From the NCBI RefSeq assembly GCF_002217945.1, contig NZ_BCMG01000001.1, positions 1 through 64,000 of the forward strand: DNA of 64,000 nt. The letters run 5' to 3'. The translations under genes were made by a program, and so were the position numbers. How positions within the stretch are numbered: the stretch's first letter is position 1; every line of letters starts with the position of its first letter. The notes under the pieces are model-generated. The model was not told where the DNA came from. It was given only the letters and a program-made list of their open reading frames with translations, and ran no database searches. Shown one piece after another: positions 16,739-25,448 of this stretch. This DNA is from Secundilactobacillus silagei JCM 19001 (GTDB lineage: Bacteria; Bacillota; Bacilli; Lactobacillales; Lactobacillaceae).

Positions 16739-17801
16739 GCTGTACTCCCCCGTTCGTCTTCATGAGATCAATAAACTTGCTGAATAAGCGCGTCGCTTCG
16801 TGGGGCCCTGGTGCGGCCTCTGGATGATACTGGACTGAAAAGACCGGTTTTCCAGGATAGCGAAGCCCTTCGCAGGTCTTGTCATTGATCTCAATGGCGG
16901 TGACTTCAAGGGGTGTATCAGATACTGAATCAATGTCCACGGCGTAACCGTGATTTTGGGAGGTGATCACCACTTCATTGGTCAATAGGTTCTTGACGGG
17001 GTGATTAATACCCCGGTGGCCAAAGACCATTTTATAAGTCCGAGCGCCGTTTGCCAGGGCTAACAGCTGATGGCCTAAACAAATCCCGAATAGCGGGTAG
17101 TGTTCTTGCAACTGTCTGATAACTGGCAGGAAGTCTGAATAGTCTTCCGGGTCACCAGGGCCATTGGAGAGCAGGATGCCATCGGGATGTAACGCAGCGA
17201 TGGTATCAAAATTGGCTTCAGGAGTGACCACCGTGACGTTAGCACCGAAGTTTTCCAGGGATTTAACGATGTTGGCTTTGACCCCAAAATCGACCAGGAC
17301 AACGTGGTCCGGATCTTCGTCAGTTGAGTGGGCGAACGTGGCGGACTTAACGATCATATCCACTGACTTGGCCTGGTTAAAACTGCTCTTTGCCAGTGGC
17401 TGATTAGTGAGGCTGGCCTTCATCGTGCCGTGGGTTCGAATGATCTTCGTTAATTCACGGGTGTCGATACCAGCGATTCCTGGCACACCAGACTTCTTCA
17501 AAAAGTCGTCCAGCGTCATGACACTTTGATAATGAAAAACCGTCGTCGCAATTTCTTGCATAACAACGGCCGATGCGGCAACCGATGGTGACTGGTTCGC
17601 GTGCAGCGAAATGCCATAGTTACCGATTAATGGGTAGGTAAAGGTGATGATCTGATTCGTGTACGAAGGATCAGTTAAGGTTTCTTGGTAACCGACCATA
17701 CTGGTGGTGAAAACGAGTTCACCCTTAATTTCTTTCGTTAAGTCGCCAACGGCAGTACCAACAAATTGATCTCCGTTTTCTAGCGTTAAATATTTTTTCA
17801 T
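16731..17801 (-). CDS. carA: Carbamoyl-phosphate synthase small subunit (glutaminase)
   Basis: Hydrolyses glutamine and passes ammonia to CarB. The 356-aa protein has the N-terminal CPSase small domain ([25 protein letters not shown]) and a C-terminal class I amidotransferase with the nucleophile cysteine in [12 protein letters not shown] and His/Glu in [11 protein letters not shown]. Start is ATG 17801 with GAGGAGG 9 nt upstream; an in-frame TTG at 17819 overlaps the ribosome site and is rejected. It forms an operon with carB (8-bp overlap), transcribed from the promoter at 17858-17886. Confidence 0.95.
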   Translation of the reverse strand: MKKYLTLENGDQFVGTAVGDLTKEIKGELVFTTSMVGYQETLTDPSYTNQIITFTYPLIGNYGISLHANQSPSVAASAVVMQEIATTVFHYQSVMTLDDFLKKSGVPGIAGIDTRELTKIIRTHGTMKASLTNQPLAKSSFNQAKSVDMIVKSATFAHSTDEDPDHVVLVDFGVKANIVKSLENFGANVTVVTPEANFDTIAALHPDGILLSNGPGDPEDYSDFLPVIRQLQEHYPLFGICLGHQLLALANGARTYKMVFGHRGINHPVKNLLTNEVVITSQNHGYAVDIDSVSDTPLEVTAIEINDKTCEGLRYPGKPVFSVQYHPEAAPGPHEATRLFSKFIDLMKTNGGVQHA

Positions 17802-17852
17802 GTCTGATAACCTCCTCAATTGCCGCCTCGCAGGACGGAGTTAATTGCTTTT

Positions 17853-17958
17853 TGTATAAGATAAAATTTTTTCGAGGAATTGTCAAGACACTTTATACAT
17901 AAAAACAGCTATTTTTAGTTAAATATAAGTTATTTTATCTATATATGAATACTTATAG
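17853..17958. promoter_or_regulatory. ArgR-box-like sites around the carAB promoter
   Basis: TTGTATAAG (17853-17861), TTTATACAT (17892-17900) and TATGAATACTTATAG (17944-17958) resemble the AT-rich half-sites of Firmicute ARG boxes (TGTATAAW / WTTATACA, TGAATAAWWATTCA). They flank or overlap the promoter. Matches are by eye. The remaining gene-free DNA, 17960-18289, is AT-rich and shows nothing else I can support. Confidence 0.4.
17858..17886 (-). promoter_or_regulatory. carAB promoter
   Basis: TTGACA (17881-17886), 17 nt, TATCTT (17858-17863) on the minus strand. The leader of about 50 nt has no PyrR or attenuator structure that I can see. Confidence 0.7.
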
Positions 17959-18289
17959 AGATAAAATGTAACTTTATAGCCGAACTTTATGCCGATCGTG
18001 TCGGTGATAATTGTCGAGCTAAACCCTCATACAAAAAGATTTACAACAAACAATGGAAAAATCAGCAAACGGTCAGCTCAATCGTATTATGCAGAAAAAT
18101 GAATATACAAAAGTTTTTTCTGAATAATGACGATTTGCACAACTCAACTTACTAGATTTGAACTGATTTTAAACTATATTTCCGAATAAAGCTAGTCAAA
18201 ATCAAATAATTTATTCGTTTTTATTAGAAAATATCAGGCATGCTATTATTTATATTGTGTACAATCTTGTAATTTACAAAATATACAAA

Positions 18290-18334
18290 AAATAAGGGTG
18301 GTTCACCACTGATCCGGTGAATCACCCTTATTTT
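18290..18334 (-). terminator. Terminator of the 76-aa gene
   Basis: AAATAAGGGTGGTTCACC / GGTGAATCACCCTTATTTT, a nearly perfect stem with T-run on the minus strand. Confidence 0.85.
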
Positions 18335-18357
18335 AAAAATGATTTGCTAATGATAAA

Positions 18358-18588
18358 TTACTTAGCGTCCGCAGTCTTCAAGTTGTCTTCAGCAAACTTA
18401 CGAATGTCAGCTTCAGATTCAGTCATGAATGGCTTCATTTGTTCTTCAGTCTTCATGGTGTCGTGATTGTTGTGCTCCATGAGGTAATCCCAAATGGCGT
18501 CGCGAACTGGCATTTCGTCTTTGCTCCAGTCAAAAGCGTCACTCATGTTGTAATCTAAGAATAAAGTCTTATCTACATCTTCTGCCAT
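18358..18588 (-). CDS. Small acidic protein, unknown function
   Basis: A 76-aa acidic, soluble protein with no motif that I recognise. AGGAGG stands in front of the ATG and a strong terminator follows, so it is very likely a real monocistronic gene. The sequence is rich in Asp, Glu and Met (WSKDEMPVRDAIWDYLMEHNN...), predicted largely helical. No function is suggested by its neighbours. Confidence 0.7.
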   Translation of the reverse strand: MAEDVDKTLFLDYNMSDAFDWSKDEMPVRDAIWDYLMEHNNHDTMKTEEQMKPFMTESEADIRKFAEDNLKTADAK

Positions 18589-18756
18589 ATTTGAATTCCT
18601 CCTAACACTTACATTGTAGTCCTTTATTTCTGTGTGTTAAGTTATTCGCTCATAATTATATTAAGTGATTTTATATAATGTTTAAGGGACTGTTAAATCA
18701 ATTCCTAAACAGGTTCAATATTTAACAAACTCTCCCATTAGTGCTAACATAAAGTA

Positions 18757-18772
18757 GTTAGGAAGTCCTAAC
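18757..18772. promoter_or_regulatory. 16-bp palindrome upstream of the 48-aa gene
   Basis: GTTAGGAAGTCCTAAC, with 7-bp arms, lies 38 bp before the small gene at 18810. It could be an operator; no regulator is known. Confidence 0.3.
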
Positions 18773-18809
18773 CAATTAAGCTAAGACAAATAAAGGGAGC
18801 GCGATTTAA

Positions 18810-18956
18810 ATGGCTAACAAATTAAGCAAGGAACAACGTAAGGCATTGATCGAAAAGGCAGAGGAAGACCGTGCTAAGCACCCAAAGGCTAAGAGTGGCA
18901 AGTCTGGTTTCGCTACTATTGACGAAGCTGCTGAAAAGCTTGAAAACCAAAACTAA
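18810..18956 (+). CDS. 48-aa basic, Lys/Glu-rich small protein
   Basis: A short gene with AAAGGGAG about 10 nt before ATG 18810 and a strong terminator after it. The product begins MANKLSKEQRKALIEKAEE and ends ATIDEAAEKLENQN; it is highly charged, helical and without cysteine or membrane segment. Small proteins of this look are common and often abundant in lactobacilli, but I know no function for it. Confidence 0.7.
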   Translation: MANKLSKEQRKALIEKAEEDRAKHPKAKSGKSGFATIDEAAEKLENQN

Positions 18957-18991
18957 TTAAAAACGGCTTTGGCTATTGCCAAATGTAAATG

Positions 18992-19039
18992 AAAAGAACG
19001 TGATCGCAGTCAAAATCGACTGTAATCACGTTCTTTTTT
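18992..19039. terminator. Bidirectional terminator
   Basis: AAAAGAACGTGAT / ATCACGTTCTTTT with inner GCAGTC / GACTGT pairing. It separates the convergent 48-aa gene and the GcvH-like gene. Confidence 0.85.
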
Positions 19040-19046
19040 GTGCAAA

Positions 19047-19418
19047 TTAGGCGACTTTAACATCGACCAACCAGTTATCCTGAGTTGCATGTTTGGCGAG
19101 CTGATCACTTTGCTTTAAGAGCGCGTTATTTCTGGCAATGATGGTGCCTTTAACGGGTGACTGCAACGTTTCCACCGCTTTGGCGCCTTCCATCTCAAGC
19201 AGATCATCGTCTTGATCCAACTGATTGTCCGGTGATGAAAAATCCATAAAGGTAATGTCGCCGAGGTCTTCATAGGCTTGATCGGCAATCCCGATGCGGA
19301 CCACGCCGGGCTTAGTTTTCTGATACCAGACCCCGTCTTTTTCCTGGGGATCAAACTGGGTGGCTTTACCGCCAAATAAGCGTTTAATGCTGTTAATTAA
19401 TTTTGTCCAAAATGACAT
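19047..19418 (-). CDS. GcvH-like lipoyl carrier protein
   Basis: A 123-aa homologue of the glycine-cleavage H protein. The core is PGVVRIGIADQAYEDLGDITF, followed by the lipoylation hairpin LLEMEGAKAVETLQSPVKG, in which Lys80 is the expected lipoyl-lysine, and then an NWLVDV C-terminal strand. An N-terminal amphipathic stretch (WTKLINSIKRLFGG) is extra. No gcvT or gcvP is nearby, so classical glycine cleavage is not supported. The gene is divergent from a lipoate-protein ligase (143 bp between starts). By analogy with Listeria and Staphylococcus, it may relay lipoyl groups to 2-oxoacid dehydrogenases or serve lipoyl-linked ADP-ribosylation; the latter needs macrodomain and SirTM partners, which are absent here. 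Confidence 0.8.
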   Translation of the reverse strand: MSFWTKLINSIKRLFGGKATQFDPQEKDGVWYQKTKPGVVRIGIADQAYEDLGDITFMDFSSPDNQLDQDDDLLEMEGAKAVETLQSPVKGTIIARNNALLKQSDQLAKHATQDNWLVDVKVA

Positions 19419-19560
19419 CGCTGTCCACTCCCTTTTGTTTCTACCATACGATTAGTATACCGAGCTTGCTGAGAGAAAGAAAGCGTTTTACATTGGGCTG
19501 GTATCAATGACCGAAAAAAAGTAAAATGGATGTAACAACTTACAGAAAAGGAGCGGACAT

Positions 19561-20601
19561 ATGTTTTTAATCGATACAAGTCGGGACGGTAAGCCGGTCT
19601 ATGATCCCATTGTGAATCAGTCGCTGGATAATTATTTGATCAACGACCTTAAATTACCAGGACATGGACTGATCATGTACATTAACGAACCATCGGTCAT
19701 TGTTGGTGTGAATCAAAACGTGTTTGCGGAGGTCAACGTCCCTTATTTAGCAGAGAATAACATTACGTTAGTTCGGCGGACGTCCGGTGGCGGTTCCGTT
19801 TACCATGATATGGGGAACTTGATTTTTGAAAACATTGTGGTGGGCGACACTGATGATGACGCTGAGTGGGGCAATTATTCGGTTTTCGCTCAGCCAATTT
19901 TGGCTGCTCTGCACGAATTAGGCGCTACGGACGCGCAGTTACGCGGCAATTCGGATCTTGTGGTGAACGACCATAAGTTTACGGGCATGACGATGGTGAA
20001 GTCAGGGAACGCTTATGCGGCTGGCGGGACGCTGATGTTTGACATGGATCTAGCAGCAGCCAGCCAGGCCCTCAAACCGGTTGAAACGCATATCAACGGC
20101 AAGTGGGTCAAGTCAAACCGCAGTGACATTGAAAATATTAAGACCCATTTAGCACCAGAGTATCAGCAGCTGACTAGTGAACAGTTCAAGATGCAGCTAC
20201 TGCTTAAACTGTTTCACGTTGAGCGGTTAGAGGATATTGAAACGTATCATTTGACCGATCACGACTGGCAGATCATTGATGAACGGCTGGCTGAACAGTA
20301 CCAGACGGATGATTGGAATTTCGGTGCTAATCCAGGCTTTAACCGCTGCCGCTTCAAGCAATTTGACGCCGGTTCTTTGATCTTGAATCTGATGGTAAAA
20401 GAGCAGCGAATTACGAAAGTTGCAATCTATGGCAATCTGTTGGATGATAAACTGGCGCGCAAATTAGAAGCACAACTCACGGGCGTCACGTTAGATAAAA
20501 TCGATCTGCGCAAGCGGCTCAATAAGCACTGGTTGCGGAAGGTATTAAACGACGCAGATCTTGATAAATTAATTGATGAATTGATCATTGAAAAACAGTA
20601 G
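19561..20601 (+). CDS. lplA: Lipoate-protein ligase A
   Basis: Activates exogenous lipoate with ATP and attaches it to a carrier lysine. The 346-aa protein has the BPL/LplA catalytic domain with VRRTSGGGSVYHDMGN (lipoate/AMP-binding loop, about residues 72-87) and NDHKFTGMTM with the conserved lysine (about 138-142). The C-terminal 110 aa form the accessory lipoate domain of full-length LplA. AAAGGAG precedes the ATG. It is divergent from the GcvH-like gene, its likely substrate, and is followed after 7 bp by a small gene of unknown function. Confidence 0.92.
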   Translation: MFLIDTSRDGKPVYDPIVNQSLDNYLINDLKLPGHGLIMYINEPSVIVGVNQNVFAEVNVPYLAENNITLVRRTSGGGSVYHDMGNLIFENIVVGDTDDDAEWGNYSVFAQPILAALHELGATDAQLRGNSDLVVNDHKFTGMTMVKSGNAYAAGGTLMFDMDLAAASQALKPVETHINGKWVKSNRSDIENIKTHLAPEYQQLTSEQFKMQLLLKLFHVERLEDIETYHLTDHDWQIIDERLAEQYQTDDWNFGANPGFNRCRFKQFDAGSLILNLMVKEQRITKVAIYGNLLDDKLARKLEAQLTGVTLDKIDLRKRLNKHWLRKVLNDADLDKLIDELIIEKQ

Positions 20602-20608
20602 GTGAATA

Positions 20609-20917
20609 ATGGCAAAACCAAAGTACCCAGTTGAAGAATATATTGGTGTGCCCGTTGAACAGGATGACAGCGGGCAATACGTGATTCGTGATGAAGCCAG
20701 CTTTCAGCTCCATTCTTGGCGGACTGGCCGGCACACGAAGGGCAAATTGAAAAAAATTGGTCAGGTCTTCTTGACTGAAAACCATCTTACGGTAGCCGTG
20801 ATTGCAACTAAACCGGTGGCGTATAAGAATCGCCATGCGATTACACCAATGCAGCGGTTTACCAGTGAGTTTGTTAGTGATGATCTGATTCAATTGGCGC
20901 GCACCAAACTCAACTGA
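20609..20917 (+). CDS. Conserved hypothetical protein downstream of lplA
   Basis: A 102-aa basic protein, predicted soluble and alpha/beta. I do not recognise the family. The ATG lies 7 bp after the lplA stop with AGGTGAAT before it, so it is co-transcribed with lplA. The sequence has no cysteines, no signal peptide and no recognisable catalytic motif. It ends just before a bidirectional terminator shared with dapF. A link to lipoate metabolism rests on position only. Confidence 0.65.
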   Translation: MAKPKYPVEEYIGVPVEQDDSGQYVIRDEASFQLHSWRTGRHTKGKLKKIGQVFLTENHLTVAVIATKPVAYKNRHAITPMQRFTSEFVSDDLIQLARTKLN

Positions 20918-20925
20918 AAATAATT

Positions 20926-20978
20926 AAAAATAGCGCATATTAACAACCATCACTTGGTTGAAAATATGCGCTATTTTT
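20926..20978. terminator. Bidirectional terminator between lplA operon and dapF
   Basis: AAAAATAGCGCATATT / AAATATGCGCTATTTTT with an inner AACCA / TGGTT hairpin. Confidence 0.85.
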
Positions 20979-20993
20979 GTATACATATGCAGT

Positions 20994-22004
20994 TTATTTT
21001 TTAACGGCAATCGCCGAAACTTTTGGTAACTGATCAACAAACTTGAGATAAGCGGTTTCTTCCGTCGTTGGCTCGATGGTTGCTGTTTCTGTCGTCACGT
21101 TCGCACCGTGCAGTTGCGCTTCATCAACTTCAATGAGGTGGGTCTGCGTGGCGTTACCAATGAGATCGATCCAGTAGCGGTCGGCTGCTTGATGAACCTT
21201 GGTTTTGACCATGCCACCGGGGTTATAAACCGTGATGGTGTGGTCAAATTGACCGAGATGAGGATGGGTCATAGCAAAGGCCAGACTAGTTGCTGACATA
21301 CCGGTCCCACAAGCGTTCGTGAAGCCGACTCCCCGTTCATAAGTCCGAACGAAGAGCTGATTCTTACCTAAGATCTGTGCAAAACTAACGTTAACACCAT
21401 CTGGAAAATAATCATTATGACCGTTTAAGTGAGCGCCTAATTTGCCAAGAATGTCGCTATTCATGGTGTCTTCATCCACAAAACTGATGAGGTGGGGATT
21501 AGGAACGGCAATTGCCGTAAAGTTCAATCCGGCAGCAAAGGCTGGAACTGGCTGGTCGATCAAAGCCCCATCACCCAAGTTAGTAAACGGAAAGTCAGCT
21601 GGCTTGAAGCGAACGGGTGAGATCTCCACGCTAAATGCTGGGACATCCGGTGCCAAATCGTTTTGACGGCTCACTTGCAGGTCAGCGGTGAGGGTTTCAA
21701 CTTTGAACTGATTCGTGTGGTTTTTTTCAGCCAAATACCGTGACACCGTTCGCAGGCCGTTGCCGCACATTGAAGCTTCGCTGCCATCAGCATTGATGAC
21801 GCGCATTTGCCCCAAAACGTTAGCGTGGGCCGATGAATTAACGACTAACAGGCCATCAGCACCGTCTAAAATACCCGTTTGAGGATTGGTGACCTGCTGG
21901 GCTAAGGCGGCTAATTCCCCGTCATTTAACGGTTGGTCCAAGGTCGTTTGATCCAGTAAGAAAAAGTGGTTTTCAGACCCGTGTACTTTACGTAATTGCA
22001 CCAT
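20994..22004 (-). CDS. dapF: Diaminopimelate epimerase
   Basis: Converts LL- to meso-diaminopimelate, the precursor of lysine and of the peptidoglycan stem peptide. The first catalytic cysteine is in SMCGNGLRTVSRY, and the second in TNACGTGMSA. At 336 aa it is longer than the typical 270-280 aa; about 45 extra residues at the C terminus (after HLIEVDEAQL) look like a poorly conserved tail. TAAGGAG precedes the ATG. It follows lysC with 83 bp between them and is transcribed opposite to the other lysine genes. Confidence 0.92.
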   Translation of the reverse strand: MVQLRKVHGSENHFFLLDQTTLDQPLNDGELAALAQQVTNPQTGILDGADGLLVVNSSAHANVLGQMRVINADGSEASMCGNGLRTVSRYLAEKNHTNQFKVETLTADLQVSRQNDLAPDVPAFSVEISPVRFKPADFPFTNLGDGALIDQPVPAFAAGLNFTAIAVPNPHLISFVDEDTMNSDILGKLGAHLNGHNDYFPDGVNVSFAQILGKNQLFVRTYERGVGFTNACGTGMSATSLAFAMTHPHLGQFDHTITVYNPGGMVKTKVHQAADRYWIDLIGNATQTHLIEVDEAQLHGANVTTETATIEPTTEETAYLKFVDQLPKVSAIAVKK

Positions 22005-22087
22005 ATTTTTTAACTCCTTATCGTTAGCAATAATTGTGATGTCATTCTATCAGTCTTTGACGAAAAAGTCTTGTTTTTAACCTAAAT

Positions 22088-23452
22088 TTAAACTGGATCA
22101 GGGCTAAAAAAGGCGTCGTAGATACTTTTAACGGCCGCTTCCGCATCCGCGCGTCGAGTCCCCAGCATAATTGAAATTCGCGAAGCCCCTTGGTTGATCA
22201 TGTGGACGCCGATGTTGTGCTGAACCAGTGGCCGAATAATTTGTTCAATAACGCCAACCTTATTGCGCATACCTTCGCCGACAACCATAATAATCGCGTA
22301 ATCATCGATCCATTCCAACGTGTCTGGTTTAAGGACTTCACGAATGTCATGGCACATATTATGAACGGTATCTTCGTCAAACTGGGTGCGGTCAAAAATC
22401 ACGGTCAGGTCATCGATTCCAGAAGGCATGTGTTCGTAAGAAACGTTGTACTTCTTAAAGACTTGCAGTAATTTCAACGTAAAGCCAACCTCCTTGTTCA
22501 GCAGGTAACGGTGAATGTAGAGCGCGGCAAAGCGGGTGGAACTAGCAACGCCAGTAATGGTTTGCGTCGGCTGGAAATCTTTTTCGGGCACGATCAGTGT
22601 ACCGGGTAAATTTGGCCGATTGGTATTCTTAACGTTAATGGGAATCTGACCCTGAATCGCCGGAATGATGGCTTCATCGTGAAAGACTGAGAAGCCGGCA
22701 TATGAAAGTTCCCGCATTTCTCGGTAAGTCATTCGCGGAATGGCAATCGGGTGATCGACCAGCTTGGGATTAGCAGCGTAAATGGCGTTGACATCGGTAA
22801 AGTTTTCGTAGAGGTCGGCGTGCAGCCCGCGGGCAACGATCGCCCCGGTGATATCAGAACCACCCCGAGAAAAGGTCGCAATCTGACCTTCTGGTGTAAA
22901 GCCGAAGAATCCAGGAAATACCAGGACCGAATTATCAACGGGAAGCTGAGCTAAATTTTCATAGGTCTCTGGCAGCACCGTTGCGTTATTGGGTTCATCG
23001 CTGACAATAATTCCAGCAACTTTAGGGTCAACAAAGCGTGCCGTGATTCCCACGTGGTTCATCACCGTAGCCATCAACCGGGCGTTTAGACGTTCGCCAT
23101 GAGCCTTAAAGGCAGCCATCAGATACTCATTGTCTGGGTATTGCGTGGTTGGTAATTTACGCAGCGCCTGCTTGATCGGTGCCAGGGCCTTGTCGTCTAA
23201 ATTAAAGTAGTTACCAATTGACTGATAACGCGCAAAAATTTGGTTAAATATCTCGCCGGTATCTGCATGTTTAATCGTTAATTCTGCATATTTAATGAGC
23301 AGATCGGTGACTTTAATGTCACCTTCATGACGTTTTCCTGGCGCAGAGGTGATAATCACCCGACGCTGAGAATCAGCCTTCATAATTGAGATCACTTTTT
23401 CAAACTGGGGTCCGTCAGCTAACGAACTGCCACCAAACTTAACGACTTTCAC
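22088..23452 (-). CDS. lysC: Aspartate kinase
   Basis: Phosphorylates aspartate, the first step to lysine, threonine and methionine. The kinase domain opens with VVKFGGSSLADG (residues 3-14) and includes FSRGGSDITGAIVARGL and the FTDVNAIYAANPK segment; the C-terminal third carries paired ACT domains (KEVGFTLKLLQVFKKYNVSYEHMPSG; MRNKVGVIEQIIRPL). The start GTG 23452 gives the standard MKVVKFGG N terminus and is 8 nt from AAGGAG; the in-frame GTG at 23461 overlaps that site. Length (454 aa) matches the long monofunctional class. It has its own promoter, and I see no second lysine riboswitch on this strand, so feedback through the ACT domains may dominate. Confidence 0.93.
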   Translation of the reverse strand: MKVVKFGGSSLADGPQFEKVISIMKADSQRRVIITSAPGKRHEGDIKVTDLLIKYAELTIKHADTGEIFNQIFARYQSIGNYFNLDDKALAPIKQALRKLPTTQYPDNEYLMAAFKAHGERLNARLMATVMNHVGITARFVDPKVAGIIVSDEPNNATVLPETYENLAQLPVDNSVLVFPGFFGFTPEGQIATFSRGGSDITGAIVARGLHADLYENFTDVNAIYAANPKLVDHPIAIPRMTYREMRELSYAGFSVFHDEAIIPAIQGQIPINVKNTNRPNLPGTLIVPEKDFQPTQTITGVASSTRFAALYIHRYLLNKEVGFTLKLLQVFKKYNVSYEHMPSGIDDLTVIFDRTQFDEDTVHNMCHDIREVLKPDTLEWIDDYAIIMVVGEGMRNKVGVIEQIIRPLVQHNIGVHMINQGASRISIMLGTRRADAEAAVKSIYDAFFSPDPV

Positions 23453-23508
23453 ATCCAACACTCCTTGTCCGTCTGACTTTTATCAGAAACGGTTAATAAT
23501 TACATTGA

Positions 23509-23536
23509 ATTCTAACAGTTTATTTTGCTTTGGCAA
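23509..23536 (-). promoter_or_regulatory. lysC promoter
   Basis: TTGCCA (23531-23536), 16 nt, TAGAAT (23509-23514) on the minus strand, about 57 bp before the lysC start. Confidence 0.6.
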
Positions 23537-23622
23537 ATGTTTTGCAGATGAGAATGCGGGGATTTTTAGGTAGCCTATGTAGGTAGTGAAGTTTTTTTAG
23601 ATTTTGGTGAGAGGGCTCCGGA

Positions 23623-23740
23623 TACATGGCCTAACTGGGTTCAGGCGAGCAGAGAGCTGCGTGTAAGGTGGCGTGAACATAAATCCAAGCCCGGGATTTT
23701 TGCTCACGCCGCCTTACACACCGCTCTCTAACCGCTCGCC
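23623..23740 (-). repeat. Hairpin repeat, family copy 1 (minus orientation)
   Basis: Inverted repeat 23644-23740: outer arms GGCGAGC / GCTCGCC, then AGAGAGC / GCTCTCT, GTGTAAG / CTTACAC and GGCGTGA / TCACGCC around a CCCGGGCTTGG loop (read on the minus strand). A tail TGAACCCAGTTAGGCCATGTA extends to 23623. Order and boxes match the copies at 58048 and 62796 while most of the arm sequence differs. Confidence 0.8.
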
Positions 23741-23766
23741 TTCACACCTTGTCTTTTAATTTCCCC

Positions 23767-23795
23767 TTGACTATCTGTGAAAACAATTATAGAAT
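23767..23795 (+). promoter_or_regulatory. Promoter of the lysA-dap operon
   Basis: TTGACT (23767-23772), 17 nt, TAGAAT (23790-23795), directly upstream of the lysine riboswitch. Confidence 0.75.
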
Positions 23796-23803
23796 TTGAT
23801 TAA

Positions 23804-24051
23804 ATCGAAGAGGTTGCAACCGACACCAGTCAGTTCGCTTAGTCACTGTAATGACGAAGAGGCGGACCTAACAGGGACGTTGCCGAAGCGCTGCACTGTT
23901 ACAGCAGTCAGTTAGCTGGGACGCGATCCAATAAATCACGGACTGTCGCAGATATATAACGTCTGCGGAGCGCTATCGAAAATGAGTCCATAATGAATTT
24001 GTCATTAAACTTGGAGTCCTTTTGTTTAGCGTAAACAAAAGGGCTCCTTTT
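23804..24051 (+). promoter_or_regulatory. Lysine riboswitch (L box) with terminator
   Basis: The conserved L-box core is readable: GAAGAGGTTGCAAC (23807-23820), GGCGGACCTAACAG, GACGTTGCCGAAG (23877-23889), GCTGGGACGCGATCC and AATAAATCACGGACTGTCGC (23931-23950). Known L boxes bind lysine and stop transcription when it is abundant. The expression platform ends in an intrinsic terminator at 24013-24051 (stem GGAG-CCTTTTGTTTA / TAAACAAAAGG-CTCC, then TTTT), 35 bp before lysA. It therefore controls lysA and the following dap genes. Confidence 0.92.
24013..24051 (+). terminator. Expression-platform terminator of the lysine riboswitch
   Basis: A 16-bp stem with loop GCG and T-run immediately before the lysA ribosome site. 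Confidence 0.85.
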
Positions 24052-24085
24052 CGTACAACCATAACTAACCATCGGAGGACATAAC

Positions 24086-25402
24086 ATGAGCGAGCAATTG
24101 ACGAACGAGCAGATTAATGAAGCAGGACATTTAACCATTGGTGGGGTCGACGCCGACCAATTAGCGGCCAAGTACCAAACACCACTAGCGGTCTACGATG
24201 TCTCAAAGATTCGTGACCAGATTCGCCGGTTTAAATCCGTTTTTGAAGCCAATGGCGTTGATTACGCGGTCAGTTATGCCAGCAAAGCGTTTGCGACGAT
24301 TGCCATGTTTCAGGTGATCGACCAAGAGCAAGGTCACATTGACGTGGTTTCCGGTGGTGAACTTTACACCGCTATTCAGGCTAACTTTCCAATGTCACGA
24401 GTCAGCTTTCATGGGAATAATAAATCCCGGGAAGAATTGGAAATGGCCGTTAAAAACAAGGTTGGCGTTATCGTTTTAGATAACTTCCATGAAATTGAAT
24501 TATTGGATCAGGTGCTTAAAGAACAGGACGCAACTTCAGCTGTCATGCTCAGAATTACCCCAGGCATTTCGGCGCACACCCATGAATACATTTCAACTGG
24601 TCAAGAAGACAGTAAGTTTGGCTTTGATCTCAAGTCAGGTCAAGCCGACCAAGCTTTACAAGAAGTGCTGGCTAATGACCGGATGAATATGTTAGGCATT
24701 CACGCTCATATCGGTTCGCAGATCTTTGAACTGAAAGGTTTCCAAATGGCCGCCAAGAAATTAGTTGAGATTGCCGCTAACTGGCACAACCAGTATCAGT
24801 ATCAGCCGGAAGTGATCAACGTCGGCGGTGGCTTTGGGATTCGTTACACCAAGGATGATCATCCGTTAGCACCAGAAGATTTCGTTGATGCCATCGTTAA
24901 GACCATCAAGCAAAGTGCCGCGGATCAGAATTTGGACATGCCGGCCGTTTGGATCGAACCTGGTCGTTCGATTGCTGGGCCAGCCGGTTACAATCTCTAT
25001 ACCGTTGGTTCTCGCAAGGACGTTCCTGGATTAACTTCGTATTTGACCGTTGATGGCGGCATGGGCGATAACATCCGCCCGGCGCTTTATCAAGCCGAAT
25101 ATGAAGCCGTGTTAGTTGATCAGCCTAACGCGCTACCCACTGAAACGGTGCATGTTGCTGGTAAGTATTGTGAGTCCGGTGATATCTTGATTGATAAGCA
25201 GGCTTTACCAGCAAGCAAGCCCGGCGATGTACTGGCTGTCCTGGATACGGGTGCCTATGGTTACTCAATGGCTTCCAACTATAACCGTAATCCACGGCCA
25301 GCAGTGGTTTTTGTTGAAAATGGTGAGTCCACGCTGGTGGTTAAACGGGAAACGTACGCTGATCTGACGCGGTTGGATCAGCCACTACCCAAAACATTTT
25401 AA
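24086..25402 (+). CDS. lysA: Diaminopimelate decarboxylase
   Basis: Last step of lysine synthesis, decarboxylating meso-diaminopimelate (PLP, fold type III). The 438-aa protein has the PLP lysine in VSYASKAFATIAM, HAHIGSQIFE, NVGGGFGIRYT, the EPGRSIAGPAG motif and the second-subunit cysteine in GKYCESGDIL. CGGAGG precedes the ATG. It is first in the riboswitch-controlled operon, ahead of the genes that make its substrate. Confidence 0.95.
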   Translation: MSEQLTNEQINEAGHLTIGGVDADQLAAKYQTPLAVYDVSKIRDQIRRFKSVFEANGVDYAVSYASKAFATIAMFQVIDQEQGHIDVVSGGELYTAIQANFPMSRVSFHGNNKSREELEMAVKNKVGVIVLDNFHEIELLDQVLKEQDATSAVMLRITPGISAHTHEYISTGQEDSKFGFDLKSGQADQALQEVLANDRMNMLGIHAHIGSQIFELKGFQMAAKKLVEIAANWHNQYQYQPEVINVGGGFGIRYTKDDHPLAPEDFVDAIVKTIKQSAADQNLDMPAVWIEPGRSIAGPAGYNLYTVGSRKDVPGLTSYLTVDGGMGDNIRPALYQAEYEAVLVDQPNALPTETVHVAGKYCESGDILIDKQALPASKPGDVLAVLDTGAYGYSMASNYNRNPRPAVVFVENGESTLVVKRETYADLTRLDQPLPKTF

Positions 25403-25448
25403 ATAAAAACTACCTATTATAGACATTTTAGAGAGACGAGGAAATCAC

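Noticed and set aside
23453-23622. Second lysine riboswitch for lysC on the minus strand
   Set aside because: None of the L-box core segments can be found upstream of lysC; only a promoter and a short leader.
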